Source of the DNA: Prauserella cavernicola
GTDB lineage: Bacteria; Actinomycetota; Actinomycetes; Mycobacteriales; Pseudonocardiaceae
DNA length: 64,000 nt
Direction: 5' to 3'
Assembly (NCBI RefSeq): GCF_016595675.1
Contig: NZ_JAENJH010000012.1
Coordinates: 62,001 to 126,000 of the forward strand
A program made the position numbers and the translations under genes. Below are positions 43,109-51,932 of this stretch, one piece after another (position 1 is the first letter of the stretch; every line of letters begins with the position of its first letter). The notes below the pieces were generated by a model, which worked only from the letters and a program-made list of their open reading frames with translations, was not told where the DNA came from and did no database searches.

Positions 43109-43783
43109 GTGGTGACGAGCGCGGCTGAGGAATCCGGCGAGACCGGTGCCAACGGAGTGTCCACTGGCGTGGGTGTGCTGGACCGCGTGGTCGCGATCCT
43201 CGACGCGGTGGAGCGGGCGCCGATGGGTGCGAGCGAACTGGCGCGGCATCTCGGGCTGTCCGTGCCGACCGCGCACCGGCTCGTCTCCGGCATGGTCCGG
43301 CACGGCCTGCTGCGCCGGGATGCCGAAGGGCGCCACCACGTCGGGCACCGGTTCACGTCGTCGGCGCTCGCGGGTGCCGCCGTGCCGGTGCTCAAGGAAC
43401 TGAGCCGGACCACGGGGGAGACCGCGCAGCTGTGGGCGCGCCGAGGCGCCGACCGGCTGTGCCTCGCGAGCGTCGAGTCGCCGGAGGAGCTGCGTGCGTC
43501 GGTTCCCGTGGGTACCGTGCTTCCGTTGTCCGCCAAGGGATCCGCGGCACTCGTGCTCACCGTGGCCGACGCGGGCTCACCGCGCTGGCTGCAGAGCGTC
43601 TCGGAACGCACTCCGGGGCTCTCGTCGGTCAGTGCCGCCGTGCGCCACGGTGACGAGGTGATCGCGGCGGTGTGCCTCGCCGCGCCCGTGTCGCGGGTGA
43701 GTGCCGATGGTCCCGGCGCCGACTACGGCCACCTCGTGGTGGCCGCCGCCGACGAGCTCGAAGAAGCCCTCCGCGCCCGCTGA
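43109..43783 (+). CDS. IclR-family transcriptional regulator
   Basis: A 224-residue IclR regulator with an N-terminal winged helix (LDRVVAILDAVERAPMGASEL, then GLSVPTAHRLVSGMVRHGL, residues 24-68) and a C-terminal effector domain with VGTVLPLSAKGSAALVL. It lies directly upstream of the CoA-transferase/lyase/transporter operon, whose promoter area carries an inverted repeat; it is the likely regulator. Start GTG 43109 fits the leaderless hexamer. Confidence 0.85.
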   Translation: MVTSAAEESGETGANGVSTGVGVLDRVVAILDAVERAPMGASELARHLGLSVPTAHRLVSGMVRHGLLRRDAEGRHHVGHRFTSSALAGAAVPVLKELSRTTGETAQLWARRGADRLCLASVESPEELRASVPVGTVLPLSAKGSAALVLTVADAGSPRWLQSVSERTPGLSSVSAAVRHGDEVIAAVCLAAPVSRVSADGPGADYGHLVVAAADELEEALRAR

Positions 43784-43801
43784 CCCCGACTCGCGCCATG
43801 C

Positions 43802-43854
43802 GCGGTGAAGGGCACCTTTACTGCGTTCAACGCAGTAAAGGTGCCCTTCACCGC
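43802..43854. repeat. Dispersed long palindrome, copy 2
   Basis: A perfect 24-bp stem (43802-43825 with 43831-43854) with the loop TTCAA, 18 bases after the IclR stop. Left arm identical to the other two copies; the spacer is GTTCAAC in place of ATTCAAC, which adds one pair to the stem. Confidence 0.9.
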
Positions 43855-43909
43855 AGTCGATTCGAACCTCGGACCTTGCTCCCTGGGGAGTCGTGCGCTT
43901 ATCGTCTTT

Positions 43910-43949
43910 CTCGTTAAATGAGTAGTTGTACTCACTATTTGAGAACGAG
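43910..43949. promoter_or_regulatory. Nested inverted repeat, candidate IclR operator
   Basis: The inner palindrome TGAGTA-GTTG-TACTCA occupies 43919-43934. The outer pair CTCGTT (43910-43915) and AACGAG (43944-43949) flanks it. The site lies in AT-rich sequence directly before the ribosome site GAGGAG of the CoA-transferase gene, where a bound regulator would affect the operon. Confidence 0.5.
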
Positions 43950-43957
43950 GAGTGCTG

Positions 43958-45166
43958 ATGGCAGAGCCGCCGTTGACCGGAATCCGCGTGCTCGAGCTGG
44001 GCAGTTTCATCGCGGGCCCGTTCGCGACCCGGATCTTCGCGGACTTCGGCGCGGAGGTCGTCAAGATCGAACGGCCCGGTGCCGGTGACGAGCTCAGGGG
44101 ATGGCGCCGCACGCGCGGCGAGACGTCGATGATGTTTCGCACCATCGCGAGGAACAAGAAGTCGGTGACGCTGGACCTGAGTTCGCCCGAAGGCAAGGAG
44201 ATCGCCCTCGAGCTCGTGCGGCGCAGCGACGTCGTGGTGGAGAACTTCCGCCCCGGCACGCTCGAACGCTGGGGCCTCGGGCCCGACGACCTCGCCGACG
44301 TCAACCCCGAGCTCGTGTTCGTGCGCATCTCCGGCTACGGTCAGACCGGGCCCTACCGCGACCGTGCCGGGTTCGGCGGCGTCGCCGAGGCCTTCGCGGG
44401 CCTGCGCCACATCACGGGCTACCCCGACCGTCCTCCAGTGCGCCCCGCCGCGCCGATCGGCGACGCCGCTGCGGGGCTCTACGGAGCCATCGGTGCCCTG
44501 ATGTTGTTGCTGGCCAAGGCGAAGGGCCACCGGCACGAGCGTCCGCAGGTGGTGGACGTCGCGCTGTACGAGTCGGTGTTCATGGCACTGGAGTCGCTGA
44601 TCCCCGACCACGACGCCTACGGGATGGTTCGCGAGCGCACCGCGGGCAACCTGCCCGGCGTGGTGCCCAGCGGCGTCTACCCGACCGCCGACGGACAGTC
44701 CGTGATGATCTCGGGCAACTCCAGCGGCGCGTTCGGCAGGCTGATGACCGCGGTCGGCAGGCAGGACCTCGCCGACGACCCCGGACTGGCCGACGGCGAT
44801 GCGAGATACGCGCGCGAACACGACCTCGACGACGCCATCACCGCGTGGACCACGCGGCACCCGGCGCCGGAGGCCGTCCGGTTGCTGAACGAGGCGGGAG
44901 TGCCCGCGGGACCTGTGTACGACGCGCGCGCCATCGCCGAGGACGAGCACTACCTGGCACGCGACATGCTGCGGCCCATGGAGGTGGTGGTCGACGGAGA
45001 GCCGGAGGAGATCCGGTTCCCCGGCGTGGTCCCCGCGCTGCCCGGCTCACCGGGAGACGTGCGCTGGGCGGGACCCGAGCTCGGCGAGCACACCGAGTCG
45101 GTGCTGGCCGAGCTCGGCATCTCCGGCGAACGCCTTGCCGGCTACCGCGCCAGGAAGGTGGTCTGA
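43958..45166 (+). CDS. CoA-transferase family III (CaiB/BaiF) protein
   Basis: A 402-residue family III CoA-transferase that moves CoA between organic acids. It begins LTGIRVLELGSFIAGPFATR, with key parts RVLELG and FADFGAEVVKIERP; the catalytic Asp lies in VVDVALYESV near residue 205. ATG 43958 has GAGGAG five bases upstream. It is followed two bases later by an HMG-CoA-lyase-like gene and then a dicarboxylate transporter, so the likely substrate is a dicarboxylate such as 3-hydroxy-3-methylglutarate; this is an inference. Confidence 0.85.
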   Translation: MAEPPLTGIRVLELGSFIAGPFATRIFADFGAEVVKIERPGAGDELRGWRRTRGETSMMFRTIARNKKSVTLDLSSPEGKEIALELVRRSDVVVENFRPGTLERWGLGPDDLADVNPELVFVRISGYGQTGPYRDRAGFGGVAEAFAGLRHITGYPDRPPVRPAAPIGDAAAGLYGAIGALMLLLAKAKGHRHERPQVVDVALYESVFMALESLIPDHDAYGMVRERTAGNLPGVVPSGVYPTADGQSVMISGNSSGAFGRLMTAVGRQDLADDPGLADGDARYAREHDLDDAITAWTTRHPAPEAVRLLNEAGVPAGPVYDARAIAEDEHYLARDMLRPMEVVVDGEPEEIRFPGVVPALPGSPGDVRWAGPELGEHTESVLAELGISGERLAGYRARKVV

Positions 45167-45168
45167 GG

Positions 45169-46020
45169 ATGAGCGTCACGATCACCGACGTCGTGCTGCG
45201 CGACGGTCTGCAGGACGAGCCCGTCGTGGTGCCCGTGGCCGACCGCGTCGCGATCGCGGAGGCGCTGACCGCGGCGGGACTGAGGCAGCTGGAGGTCGCC
45301 TCGTTCGTCAACCCTCGGCGCGTGCCACGGATGAGCGGCGCGGAGGACCTGCTCGCGGCGTTGCCGGAGGGGCCTCGGTACAGCGTGCTCGCGCTCAACG
45401 CGCGCGGTGTCGAGCGGGCCGTGGCGGCCGGTGCGCGCGAGGTCGTGCTGGTGGCTTCGGCGAGCCGGGGCCACAGTCGGGCGAACGCCGGGAAGGACCC
45501 CGACGCCGCTCTGTCCGACGTGGCCGATGTGGTGGCCGCACATCCCGGCGTGGAGTTCGTCGCGGGCGTCTCCACGGCGTTCGTCTGTCCGTTCGACGGC
45601 GAGATCGCGCCCGAGGCCGCGGTGCGGATCGCGCGGCGCTTCACCGAGCTCGGCATCCGCCGCATCGGGCTCGCCGACACCCTCGGCACCGCCGATCCAG
45701 CGCAGGTGCTGCGCACTCTGCGTGCGGCCAGGGAAGCGTTGCCGGGCACCGAGTTCGGCCTGCACCTGCACAACGCCCACGGCCGCGCGCTCGAGACCGT
45801 CGACGCCGCGATCGCCGAGGGCGTCACCCGCTTCGACAGCGCCGCGGGCGGCTACGGCGGCTGCCCGTTCGCCCCCGGCGCGCACGGCAACATCGCCACC
45901 GAGGACCTCGTGGCCCACCTGCACGCTCGCGGCATTCCCACCGGGATCAACGAACGTGCTCTCACCGACGCCGTCGCCGTCCTCCGGGACGCGCTGGCCC
46001 GCGCGACGCCGCTGACCTGA
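45169..46020 (+). CDS. Hydroxymethylglutaryl-CoA lyase family protein
   Basis: A 283-residue TIM-barrel lyase. DVVLRDGLQDEPV holds the RDGLQ catalytic start, EVASFVNPRRVPRM follows, GLHLHNAHGRALE supplies the metal-binding HxH, and SAAGGYGGCPFAPGAHGNIATED contains the catalytic loop with Cys (GGCPFAPGA). HMG-CoA lyases split a 3-hydroxy-3-methylglutaryl-CoA type substrate to acetyl-CoA and a keto acid. It is in an operon with the CoA-transferase. Related substrates such as citramalyl-CoA cannot be excluded. Confidence 0.87.
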   Translation: MSVTITDVVLRDGLQDEPVVVPVADRVAIAEALTAAGLRQLEVASFVNPRRVPRMSGAEDLLAALPEGPRYSVLALNARGVERAVAAGAREVVLVASASRGHSRANAGKDPDAALSDVADVVAAHPGVEFVAGVSTAFVCPFDGEIAPEAAVRIARRFTELGIRRIGLADTLGTADPAQVLRTLRAAREALPGTEFGLHLHNAHGRALETVDAAIAEGVTRFDSAAGGYGGCPFAPGAHGNIATEDLVAHLHARGIPTGINERALTDAVAVLRDALARATPLT

Positions 46021-46110
46021 CAGGTCGGCAGCCGCACACGCAGTTCCCGTCAATGGTGACGTGGCCCGGAGCGCAGCGAGCCGGGTCGTGCGTACCGGAA
46101 TAGGTCGGCA

Positions 46111-47394
46111 ATGGTTCACACACTGTCCATCCTCGTACTCGTCGCGGTGTTCACGGTGGCCACCGTGACGCCGGTGAACATGGGAATCCTCGCGTTCGTC
46201 GCGGCGTTTCTCGTCGGCACCGTCTCGGGCGTGACGCTCGAGGACGTCCTCGGCTTCTTCCCCGGCGACACGTTCGTGCTCATCGTCGGCATCACGCTGC
46301 TCTTCGGCGTCGCCAAGGTGAACGGCACGATCGACCTCGTCGTCGCCGCGTCGTTGAGACTCGTGAAAGGCCGCCGCTGGGCGATCGTGTGGCTGATGTT
46401 CGCGCTCGCCGCGGTGCTGATGTCGCTCGGCTCGGTGCTCGCCGTCGGCATGCTCGCGCCCATCGCGATGCCCATCGCCGCGCGCTACCGCATCAACCCG
46501 CTCCTGATGGGCATGATGCTCAGCCACGGCGCGCTGTCCGCGGCGTTCAGCCCCATCACGGTGTACGGCGCGTTCAGCTCGGAACTGGTGGCGAACGCGG
46601 GACTCGACGTGAGTCCGCTGCTGATGTTCGCCGTGCCGTTCGTGTTCAACGTGGTGTTCGCCGTGGCGCTGTTCCTGGCGCTGGGCCGGGATCTGCTCAG
46701 GGGCGGCGACGACAGGGTCGAACTCGATGATCCCGGCGAGCCCTCCGGCGGTGCCGGGGCAGTGGTCGCGACGCGTGCCCGCACGACGCCCGAGGTCGAG
46801 GTGACGCCCATGCGGCTGCTGACACTCGCCGGAATGGTGGTGCTGCTCGTGCTGGGCGCGTTCGGGATCGACGTCGGCGTGGCGTCGTTCGTGGTGGCCA
46901 CCGCGCTGTTGCTGCTGGCGCCCAACCGGCACAGCACCGCGGGTGAGCAGGTCGCGTGGCCCGCCGTGCTGCTGGTGTGCGGCATGCTCAGCTACATGGC
47001 GGTGCTGGAGCAGAACGGCACCCTCGACCTGCTCGGTGATGCGGCCGTGGCACTGGGCTCGCCGGTGCTCGCCGCGCTGCTGCTGTGCTTCGCCGTCGCG
47101 ATCGTCTCGGCGTTCGGCTCGTCGATCGGCACGCTCGGTATCGCGCTGCCACTCGCGTTCCCGCTGCTGGCCTCGGGCGAGCTCGGCGCGGCCGGGTTCG
47201 TCGTGGTGCTCGGGTTCTGCTCGACGGTGGTGGACGTGAGCCCGTTCTCGACCAACGGCGTGATCGTGCTGGCACAGGCGCAGGTACCCGACAAACGACG
47301 GTTCCAGCGGCAGATGCTGGGCTACACGGGACTCGTCGTCGCCGGAGCCCCGTTACTGTCCTGGGCAGTGGCGATCCTGCCGTCGTCGCTCTAG
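46111..47394 (+). CDS. MatC/SLC13-like dicarboxylate transporter
   Basis: A 427-residue membrane protein with about eleven helices in two similar halves. The first half has VTPVNMGILAFVAAFLVGT and SHGALSAAFSPITVYGAF; the second ends with STVVDVSPFSTNG, a repeat of the same hairpin feature. This fits the MatC branch of the ion-transporter superfamily, whose members import malonate or related dicarboxylates. It lies 90 bases after the lyase gene and likely feeds the CoA-transferase. Confidence 0.8.
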   Translation: MVHTLSILVLVAVFTVATVTPVNMGILAFVAAFLVGTVSGVTLEDVLGFFPGDTFVLIVGITLLFGVAKVNGTIDLVVAASLRLVKGRRWAIVWLMFALAAVLMSLGSVLAVGMLAPIAMPIAARYRINPLLMGMMLSHGALSAAFSPITVYGAFSSELVANAGLDVSPLLMFAVPFVFNVVFAVALFLALGRDLLRGGDDRVELDDPGEPSGGAGAVVATRARTTPEVEVTPMRLLTLAGMVVLLVLGAFGIDVGVASFVVATALLLLAPNRHSTAGEQVAWPAVLLVCGMLSYMAVLEQNGTLDLLGDAAVALGSPVLAALLLCFAVAIVSAFGSSIGTLGIALPLAFPLLASGELGAAGFVVVLGFCSTVVDVSPFSTNGVIVLAQAQVPDKRRFQRQMLGYTGLVVAGAPLLSWAVAILPSSL

Positions 47395-47412
47395 CACGGA
47401 AGGGACTCGAAC

Positions 47413-47919
47413 GTGGAGATCAACGGTCATCGCCCGCAGGTGGACGACGCGGCGTGGGTCGCGCCGGGTGCCGTGGTGTGCGGCCAGGTGACGCTGCATG
47501 CCGAGGTCAGCGTCTGGTACACGACGGTGCTGCGCGGCGACATGGACTCGATCACCGTCGGCGCTCGCAGCAACGTCCAGGACGGCACCATCGTCCACGC
47601 CGACCCGGGATTCCCGGTGACGATCGGCGAGGGCGTCAGCATCGGGCACAGGGCCGTGCTGCACGGCTGCACCATCGAGGACGACACGCTCATCGGCATG
47701 GGCGCGGTGGTGCTCAACGGTGCCGTCGTGGGCAAGGGCTCGCTCATCGCCGCGGGGGCCGTGGTGCTGGAGGGCACGCAGATCCCGCCCGGCTCGCTCG
47801 TCGCGGGCGTCCCCGGCAAGGTCCGCCGCGAGCTCACCGACGAGGAGCGCCAGGGCACCCTGCTCAACGGCGAGGCCTACCGGCACCTCAAGGGCCTGCA
47901 CGAGAAGGCGGCCGAGTAG
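47413..47919 (+). CDS. Gamma-carbonic-anhydrase-like hexapeptide protein
   Basis: A 168-residue left-handed beta-helix protein of the gamma-CA/YrdA family. VRYTTVLRGDMDSITVG-like sequence (VWYTTVLRGDMDSI), QDGTIVHADPG and IGHRAVLHGCTI contain the Arg, Asp and three zinc-binding His of the family. A short C-terminal helix follows. It may hydrate CO2 or act as an acyltransferase-like scaffold. The GTG follows GGAAGGGA, and a strong hairpin terminator ends the transcript. Confidence 0.87.
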   Translation: MEINGHRPQVDDAAWVAPGAVVCGQVTLHAEVSVWYTTVLRGDMDSITVGARSNVQDGTIVHADPGFPVTIGEGVSIGHRAVLHGCTIEDDTLIGMGAVVLNGAVVGKGSLIAAGAVVLEGTQIPPGSLVAGVPGKVRRELTDEERQGTLLNGEAYRHLKGLHEKAAE

Positions 47920-47927
47920 CCGGCCAG

Positions 47928-47966
47928 CGAGCGGCCCCGGCCCCCATTACGGGCCGGGGCCGCTCG
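47928..47966 (+). terminator. Hairpin terminator after the gamma-CA gene
   Basis: A perfect 16-bp GC-rich stem (47928-47943 with 47951-47966) with loop CCATTAC, followed by TTGTTAG. It is nine bases after the stop codon. Confidence 0.85.
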
Positions 47967-48102
47967 TTGTTAGTCCGAACGGGCTAGTCGCCGAGGCCAC
48001 TCCGCCTGCCGTGTTCGCGTGGTTACGTCCGTGTTGGCAGGATGAGACAATGGGCGGAGCGCTGGTGAGGGCCCACAGCGCGGACTATTCGAGGCACAGG
48101 TG

Positions 48103-48624
48103 ATGATCGTGACCGGTCCACTCTCGTCGGGGCGACAGGCGCCCGGACTGCCCCGCCTCCCGACGCCGCCCACCGGCTGGCCGATCGGCTCGTACGACAA
48201 GTACGAGGAGGCGCAGCGCGCCGTCGACTACCTCGCTGACAACAACTTCACGGTGCAGGACGTGACGATCGTCGGGGTCGACCTGATGCTCGTCGAGCGC
48301 GTCATCGGCAGGCTCTCGTGGGGCAAGGTGCTCGGCACGGGCGCCCTGTCCGGCGCGTGGTTCGGCCTCTTCGTCGGTCTGTTGCTGAGCATGTTCAACA
48401 GCTCCGACGGGATGTCCTACGCGCCGATCCTCGTCGGCCTGGTCGCCGGTGTGTTCTTCGGCGTCATCTTCGCGGCGCTGAGCTACGCGTCGTCGAAGGG
48501 GCGGCGCGACTTCTCCTCGTCGAGTCAGCTCGTCGCGGGGCGCTACGACGTCCTGTGTCAGCCGCGCAACGCCGAGAAGGGCCGCGAGCTGCTCGCCAAG
48601 CTCGCGATGGGCACATCGGGCTGA
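48103..48624 (+). CDS. General stress protein 17M-like membrane protein (Rv1234 type)
   Basis: A 173-residue protein with an N-terminal domain (GSYDKYEEAQRAVDYLADNNF) of the GSP17M/DUF1269-like ferredoxin-fold type, then two membrane helices (about 80-100 and 105-125) separated by SSDGMSY, and a polar tail. The corresponding gene lies just before lpqY in M. tuberculosis. Role unknown, perhaps in stress. ATG 48103 is used; an in-frame GTG precedes it directly. Confidence 0.8.
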   Translation: MIVTGPLSSGRQAPGLPRLPTPPTGWPIGSYDKYEEAQRAVDYLADNNFTVQDVTIVGVDLMLVERVIGRLSWGKVLGTGALSGAWFGLFVGLLLSMFNSSDGMSYAPILVGLVAGVFFGVIFAALSYASSKGRRDFSSSSQLVAGRYDVLCQPRNAEKGRELLAKLAMGTSG

Positions 48625-48636
48625 GCGCTTCTCCCT

Positions 48637-48654
48637 TCCGTTCGGCCGAACGGA
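48637..48654. promoter_or_regulatory. 18-base perfect palindrome before lpqY
   Basis: TCCGTTCGGCCGAACGGA is perfectly symmetric. It lies 12 bases after the stress-protein stop and 33 bases before the lpqY -35. It may be a short terminator hairpin (7-bp stem, loop GGCC) or an operator for the sugar-uptake operon. Confidence 0.5.
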
Positions 48655-48687
48655 GCAACCTCCGCACTGAATCGTTACTGACCGTGC

Positions 48688-48716
48688 TTGCGCGGCCTAC
48701 TCGCTGGGCATAAATT
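48688..48716 (+). promoter_or_regulatory. Putative promoter of lpqY-sugABC
   Basis: TTGCGC (48688-48693), 17 bases, TAAATT (48711-48716). It leaves a leader of about 100 bases before the ATG at 48823. The rest of this leader shows no clear structure. Confidence 0.45.
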
Positions 48717-48822
48717 CTTCGAACCGGTCACCGGCACGGTTGCTTCCGTGCGCTTGGATTTCTCATGCACGACGGGGTGCGATGTGTGTCCTTCCTCGTG
48801 TGCCGATGTGGAGGGAGACCAG

Positions 48823-50145
48823 ATGAGAATGGCCAGTACGCGATTTCGGCGAGGCCGATCGCCGGCCAGAGTTGCCGCGCTAGCCGGTGCGACGGTCGTG
48901 GGCGCCGGGTTGCTCACGGCATGCGGGACCGACGACGGCACGAAGATCAACGTCTACTACGCGCCCGAGGACAACTTCCAGACGGTCGTGGACAACTGCA
49001 ACGAGCAGGCGGGCGGCCGCTACGAGATCGTCTACAACAAGCTGCCCCGCGACGCCGACGGCCAGCGGGAGCAGATGGTGCGCAGACTCGCCGCGGGCGA
49101 CGACACCCTCGACGTGCTCGGGCTCGACGTCACCTGGGTCCCCGAGTTCGCGGAGGCGGGCTGGGTCGAGGAGTGGACGGGCCAGAACAAGGCCGAGGCC
49201 GAACGTGACGTCCTGCCGGGACCGCTGGAAACCGCGACCTGGAACGACAAGCTCTACGCGGCGCCGAAGAACACCAACGTGCAGCTGCTCTGGTACGACG
49301 ACCGCATCACGCCGGAGCCGCCGCGCACGTGGGACGAGATGATGCGGATGTCGCGCGAGCTCGAACAGCGCGGCGAACCGCACCAGATCCTGTTCACCGG
49401 CGCGCAGTACGAGGGCCTCGTCGTGGTCTTCAACTCCATCGTCGAGTCGGCGGGTGGCCGGATCCTGTCCGAGGACGGGCAGTCCGTCGTGATGGACGAC
49501 GGCGCGATGCGCGCGCTGGACATCCTCAAGGAGGTCAGCTCAACGGGGCTCACCGACCCGTCGCTGACCAACATGGAGGAGGACCAGGTCCGCCTCGCCA
49601 TGCAGGAGGGCCGCGGCGCCTTCGAGCTCAACTGGCCGTTCGTCTACGCCTCCTACGCCGCCGAGAAGCCCGAGGACCTCGAGCACTTCAAGTGGGCGCC
49701 CTATCCCGGCGTCGGCGACGACGGCGGCAGGACGACGATCGGCGGCTACGACCTCGCGGTCAGCTCGGCCTCGCAGCACAAGCCCGAGGCATTCGAGGCC
49801 ACGCTGTGCCTGCGCAGTGCCGAGAACCAGAAGTTCTCCGCGCTCAACGACGGTGTCCCGCCGACCATCGAGTCCGTCTACACCGACCCGAGCCCGCTCG
49901 ACCCCTCCAAACCGGCCGACCCGGAGAACAACCCGAGCATGGCCACCGAGTACCCGATGAAGGACACGATCAGGGAGGCGCTGAAGAACGCGGCCGTGCG
50001 GCCGCTCACCCCGGCCTACCAGAATCTGTCCACGGTGATGTCGAAGGTGCTCTCCCCGCCCTCGGGCATCGATCCGCAAGGCACCGCGGAGGAGTTGCGT
50101 GAGCAGCTGACCGACGCGCTCGACTCGAAGGGCGTCATCCCATGA
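48823..50145 (+). CDS. lpqY: Trehalose-binding lipoprotein LpqY
   Basis: A 440-residue extracellular solute-binding lipoprotein. The signal runs to the lipobox LLTAC with Cys near position 34, preceded by an Arg-rich start (RFRRGR). The mature part is a family 1 sugar-binding protein (INVYYAPEDNF, TLDVLGLDVTWVPEFAEAGW, LPGPLETATWNDKLYAAP). It matches LpqY, which in mycobacteria binds trehalose released by cell-wall mycolyltransferases. The gene order lpqY-sugA-sugB-sugC is conserved. GGAGGGAG precedes the ATG. Ligand inferred. Confidence 0.88.
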   Translation: MRMASTRFRRGRSPARVAALAGATVVGAGLLTACGTDDGTKINVYYAPEDNFQTVVDNCNEQAGGRYEIVYNKLPRDADGQREQMVRRLAAGDDTLDVLGLDVTWVPEFAEAGWVEEWTGQNKAEAERDVLPGPLETATWNDKLYAAPKNTNVQLLWYDDRITPEPPRTWDEMMRMSRELEQRGEPHQILFTGAQYEGLVVVFNSIVESAGGRILSEDGQSVVMDDGAMRALDILKEVSSTGLTDPSLTNMEEDQVRLAMQEGRGAFELNWPFVYASYAAEKPEDLEHFKWAPYPGVGDDGGRTTIGGYDLAVSSASQHKPEAFEATLCLRSAENQKFSALNDGVPPTIESVYTDPSPLDPSKPADPENNPSMATEYPMKDTIREALKNAAVRPLTPAYQNLSTVMSKVLSPPSGIDPQGTAEELREQLTDALDSKGVIP

Positions 50146-51086
50146 GCCACGCAGTCACCGAGGCGCCGGGACAACCGGCGCGCCCACAGGGAAAACCCGC
50201 GCTGAGCGAGGGAAAGAAGGCCGAGCGCAAGCTTGGTCTGCTGCTCTGCGCGCCCGCCGCGCTGGTGATGCTGGCCGTCACCGGCTACCCGATCATCTAC
50301 TCGATCTGGTTGTCGCTGCAGCGCTACGACCTGCGGTTCCCCGACGAGCGCCAGTTCGTCGGCCTCGACAACTACGTCGCGGTGCTCAGCAACTCCTACT
50401 GGTGGACCGCCTTCGGCACCACGATGTTCATCACCGTCGTGTCGGTGGCGATCGAGCTCGTGCTCGGTATGGCGCTCGCGCTGATCATGCACCGCACGCT
50501 GGTGGGCAGGGGACTGGTCCGCACGGTCACGCTGATCCCGTACGGCATCGTCACCGTGGTGGCCGCGTTCTCGTGGTTCTACGCGTGGACGCCCGAGACC
50601 GGTTACCTGGCCAACGCGCTCGCGGGTGACGGCGCTCCGTTGACGGAGCAGTGGCCGTCACTGTGGATCATCATCCTCGCCGAGGTCTGGAAGACGACGC
50701 CGTTCATGGCGTTGCTGCTGATGGCCGGCCTGGCACTCGTGCCGGACGACCTGCTGAAGGCGGCCTCGGTCGACGGCGCCAACGCGTGGCAGCGCTTCTC
50801 CAAGGTCATGGTCCCGGTCATGAAGCCCGCGATCCTCGTGGCGCTGCTGTTCCGCACGCTCGACGCGTTCCGCGTCTTCGACAACATCTTCGTGCTGACC
50901 AACGGCGCCAACGACACCGGATCGGTGTCGATGCAGACGTACAACAACCTCATCAAGGGGTTGAACCTCGGCATCGGCTCCGCGATGGCCGTGCTGATCT
51001 TCGTCACGGTCGCCCTCATCGCGTTCATCTTCATCAAGGTGTTCGGCACGGCGGCGCCGGGCAGTGACCAAGGGAGCAAGCGCTGA
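50142..51086 (+). CDS. sugA: Trehalose ABC transporter permease SugA
   Basis: A 314-residue permease of the MalF type with six helices after a cytoplasmic start. The EAA loop [28 protein letters not shown] (key parts AASVDGA and PVMKP) contacts the ATPase. It forms a heterodimer with SugB in the membrane. Its ATG overlaps the end of lpqY and its TGA overlaps the sugB ATG. Order and spacing support one transport operon. Confidence 0.88.
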   Translation: MSHAVTEAPGQPARPQGKPALSEGKKAERKLGLLLCAPAALVMLAVTGYPIIYSIWLSLQRYDLRFPDERQFVGLDNYVAVLSNSYWWTAFGTTMFITVVSVAIELVLGMALALIMHRTLVGRGLVRTVTLIPYGIVTVVAAFSWFYAWTPETGYLANALAGDGAPLTEQWPSLWIIILAEVWKTTPFMALLLMAGLALVPDDLLKAASVDGANAWQRFSKVMVPVMKPAILVALLFRTLDAFRVFDNIFVLTNGANDTGSVSMQTYNNLIKGLNLGIGSAMAVLIFVTVALIAFIFIKVFGTAAPGSDQGSKR

Positions 51087-51928
51087 TGGCCATCGGAGGT
51101 GCGGTCACGCCCGGCCGCAAAGCCAAGTGGGCGATCATCGACATCATCGTCGTGGTGTACGCGCTGGTGCCCGTGCTCTGGATCGTGTCGCTGTCGTTCA
51201 AGACGAAGGACACCCTCGCCGACGGCAACTTCATCCCGAGGGACTGGACGCTCCAGAACTACGCCGACATCTTCGCCACCGACGAGTTCATCAGGCCGTT
51301 GATCAACTCGCTGGGCATCTCGATCATCGCGACGCTCATCGCCGTGGTGCTCGGGATGATGGCGGCCTACGCCATCGCCAGGCTCGACTTCCCCGGCAAG
51401 AAGGCGCTCGTCGGTGTCTCGCTGCTGATCGCGATGTTCCCGCAGATCTCGCTCGTGACGCCGCTGTTCAACATCGAGCGCGAGCTGGGGCTGTTCGACA
51501 CGTGGCCCGGCCTGATCCTGCCCTACATCACCTTCGCGCTGCCGCTGGCGATCTACACGCTGTCGGCGTTCTTCCGCGAGATCCCGTGGGAGCTGGAGAA
51601 GGCGGCCAAGATGGACGGCGCCACGCCGGGGCAGGCGTTCTGGAAGGTGATCGCCCCACTGGCCGCGCCCGGCGTGTTCACCACGGCGATCCTGGTGTTC
51701 ATCTTCTGCTGGAACGACTTCCTGTTCGCCATCTCGCTGACGTCCACCGAGGCGTCGCGCACGGTGCCCGCGGCGCTGTCGTTCTTCACCGGTACCTCGC
51801 AGTTCGAGGACCCCACCGGGACGATCTCCGCGGCCGCCGTGGTGATCACCATCCCGATCATTCTGTTCGTGTTGTTCTTCCAGCGCCGCATCGTCGCGGG
51901 GCTGACCTCCGGTGCGGTTAAGGGGTAA
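51086..51928 (+). CDS. sugB: Trehalose ABC transporter permease SugB
   Basis: A 280-residue permease of the MalG type with six helices. The EAA motif [29 protein letters not shown] (parts EKAAKMDGA and APLAAPG) is near residue 190. It pairs with SugA to form the membrane channel. It shares one base with the sugA stop, and sugC follows four bases later. Confidence 0.88.
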   Translation: MAIGGAVTPGRKAKWAIIDIIVVVYALVPVLWIVSLSFKTKDTLADGNFIPRDWTLQNYADIFATDEFIRPLINSLGISIIATLIAVVLGMMAAYAIARLDFPGKKALVGVSLLIAMFPQISLVTPLFNIERELGLFDTWPGLILPYITFALPLAIYTLSAFFREIPWELEKAAKMDGATPGQAFWKVIAPLAAPGVFTTAILVFIFCWNDFLFAISLTSTEASRTVPAALSFFTGTSQFEDPTGTISAAAVVITIPIILFVLFFQRRIVAGLTSGAVKG

Positions 51929-51932
51929 CGCA

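Noticed and set aside
46021-46110. Repeated AGGTCGGCA at both ends of the lyase-MatC gap
   Set aside because: Nine bases only, with no inverted partner and no further copies noticed; consistent with chance.
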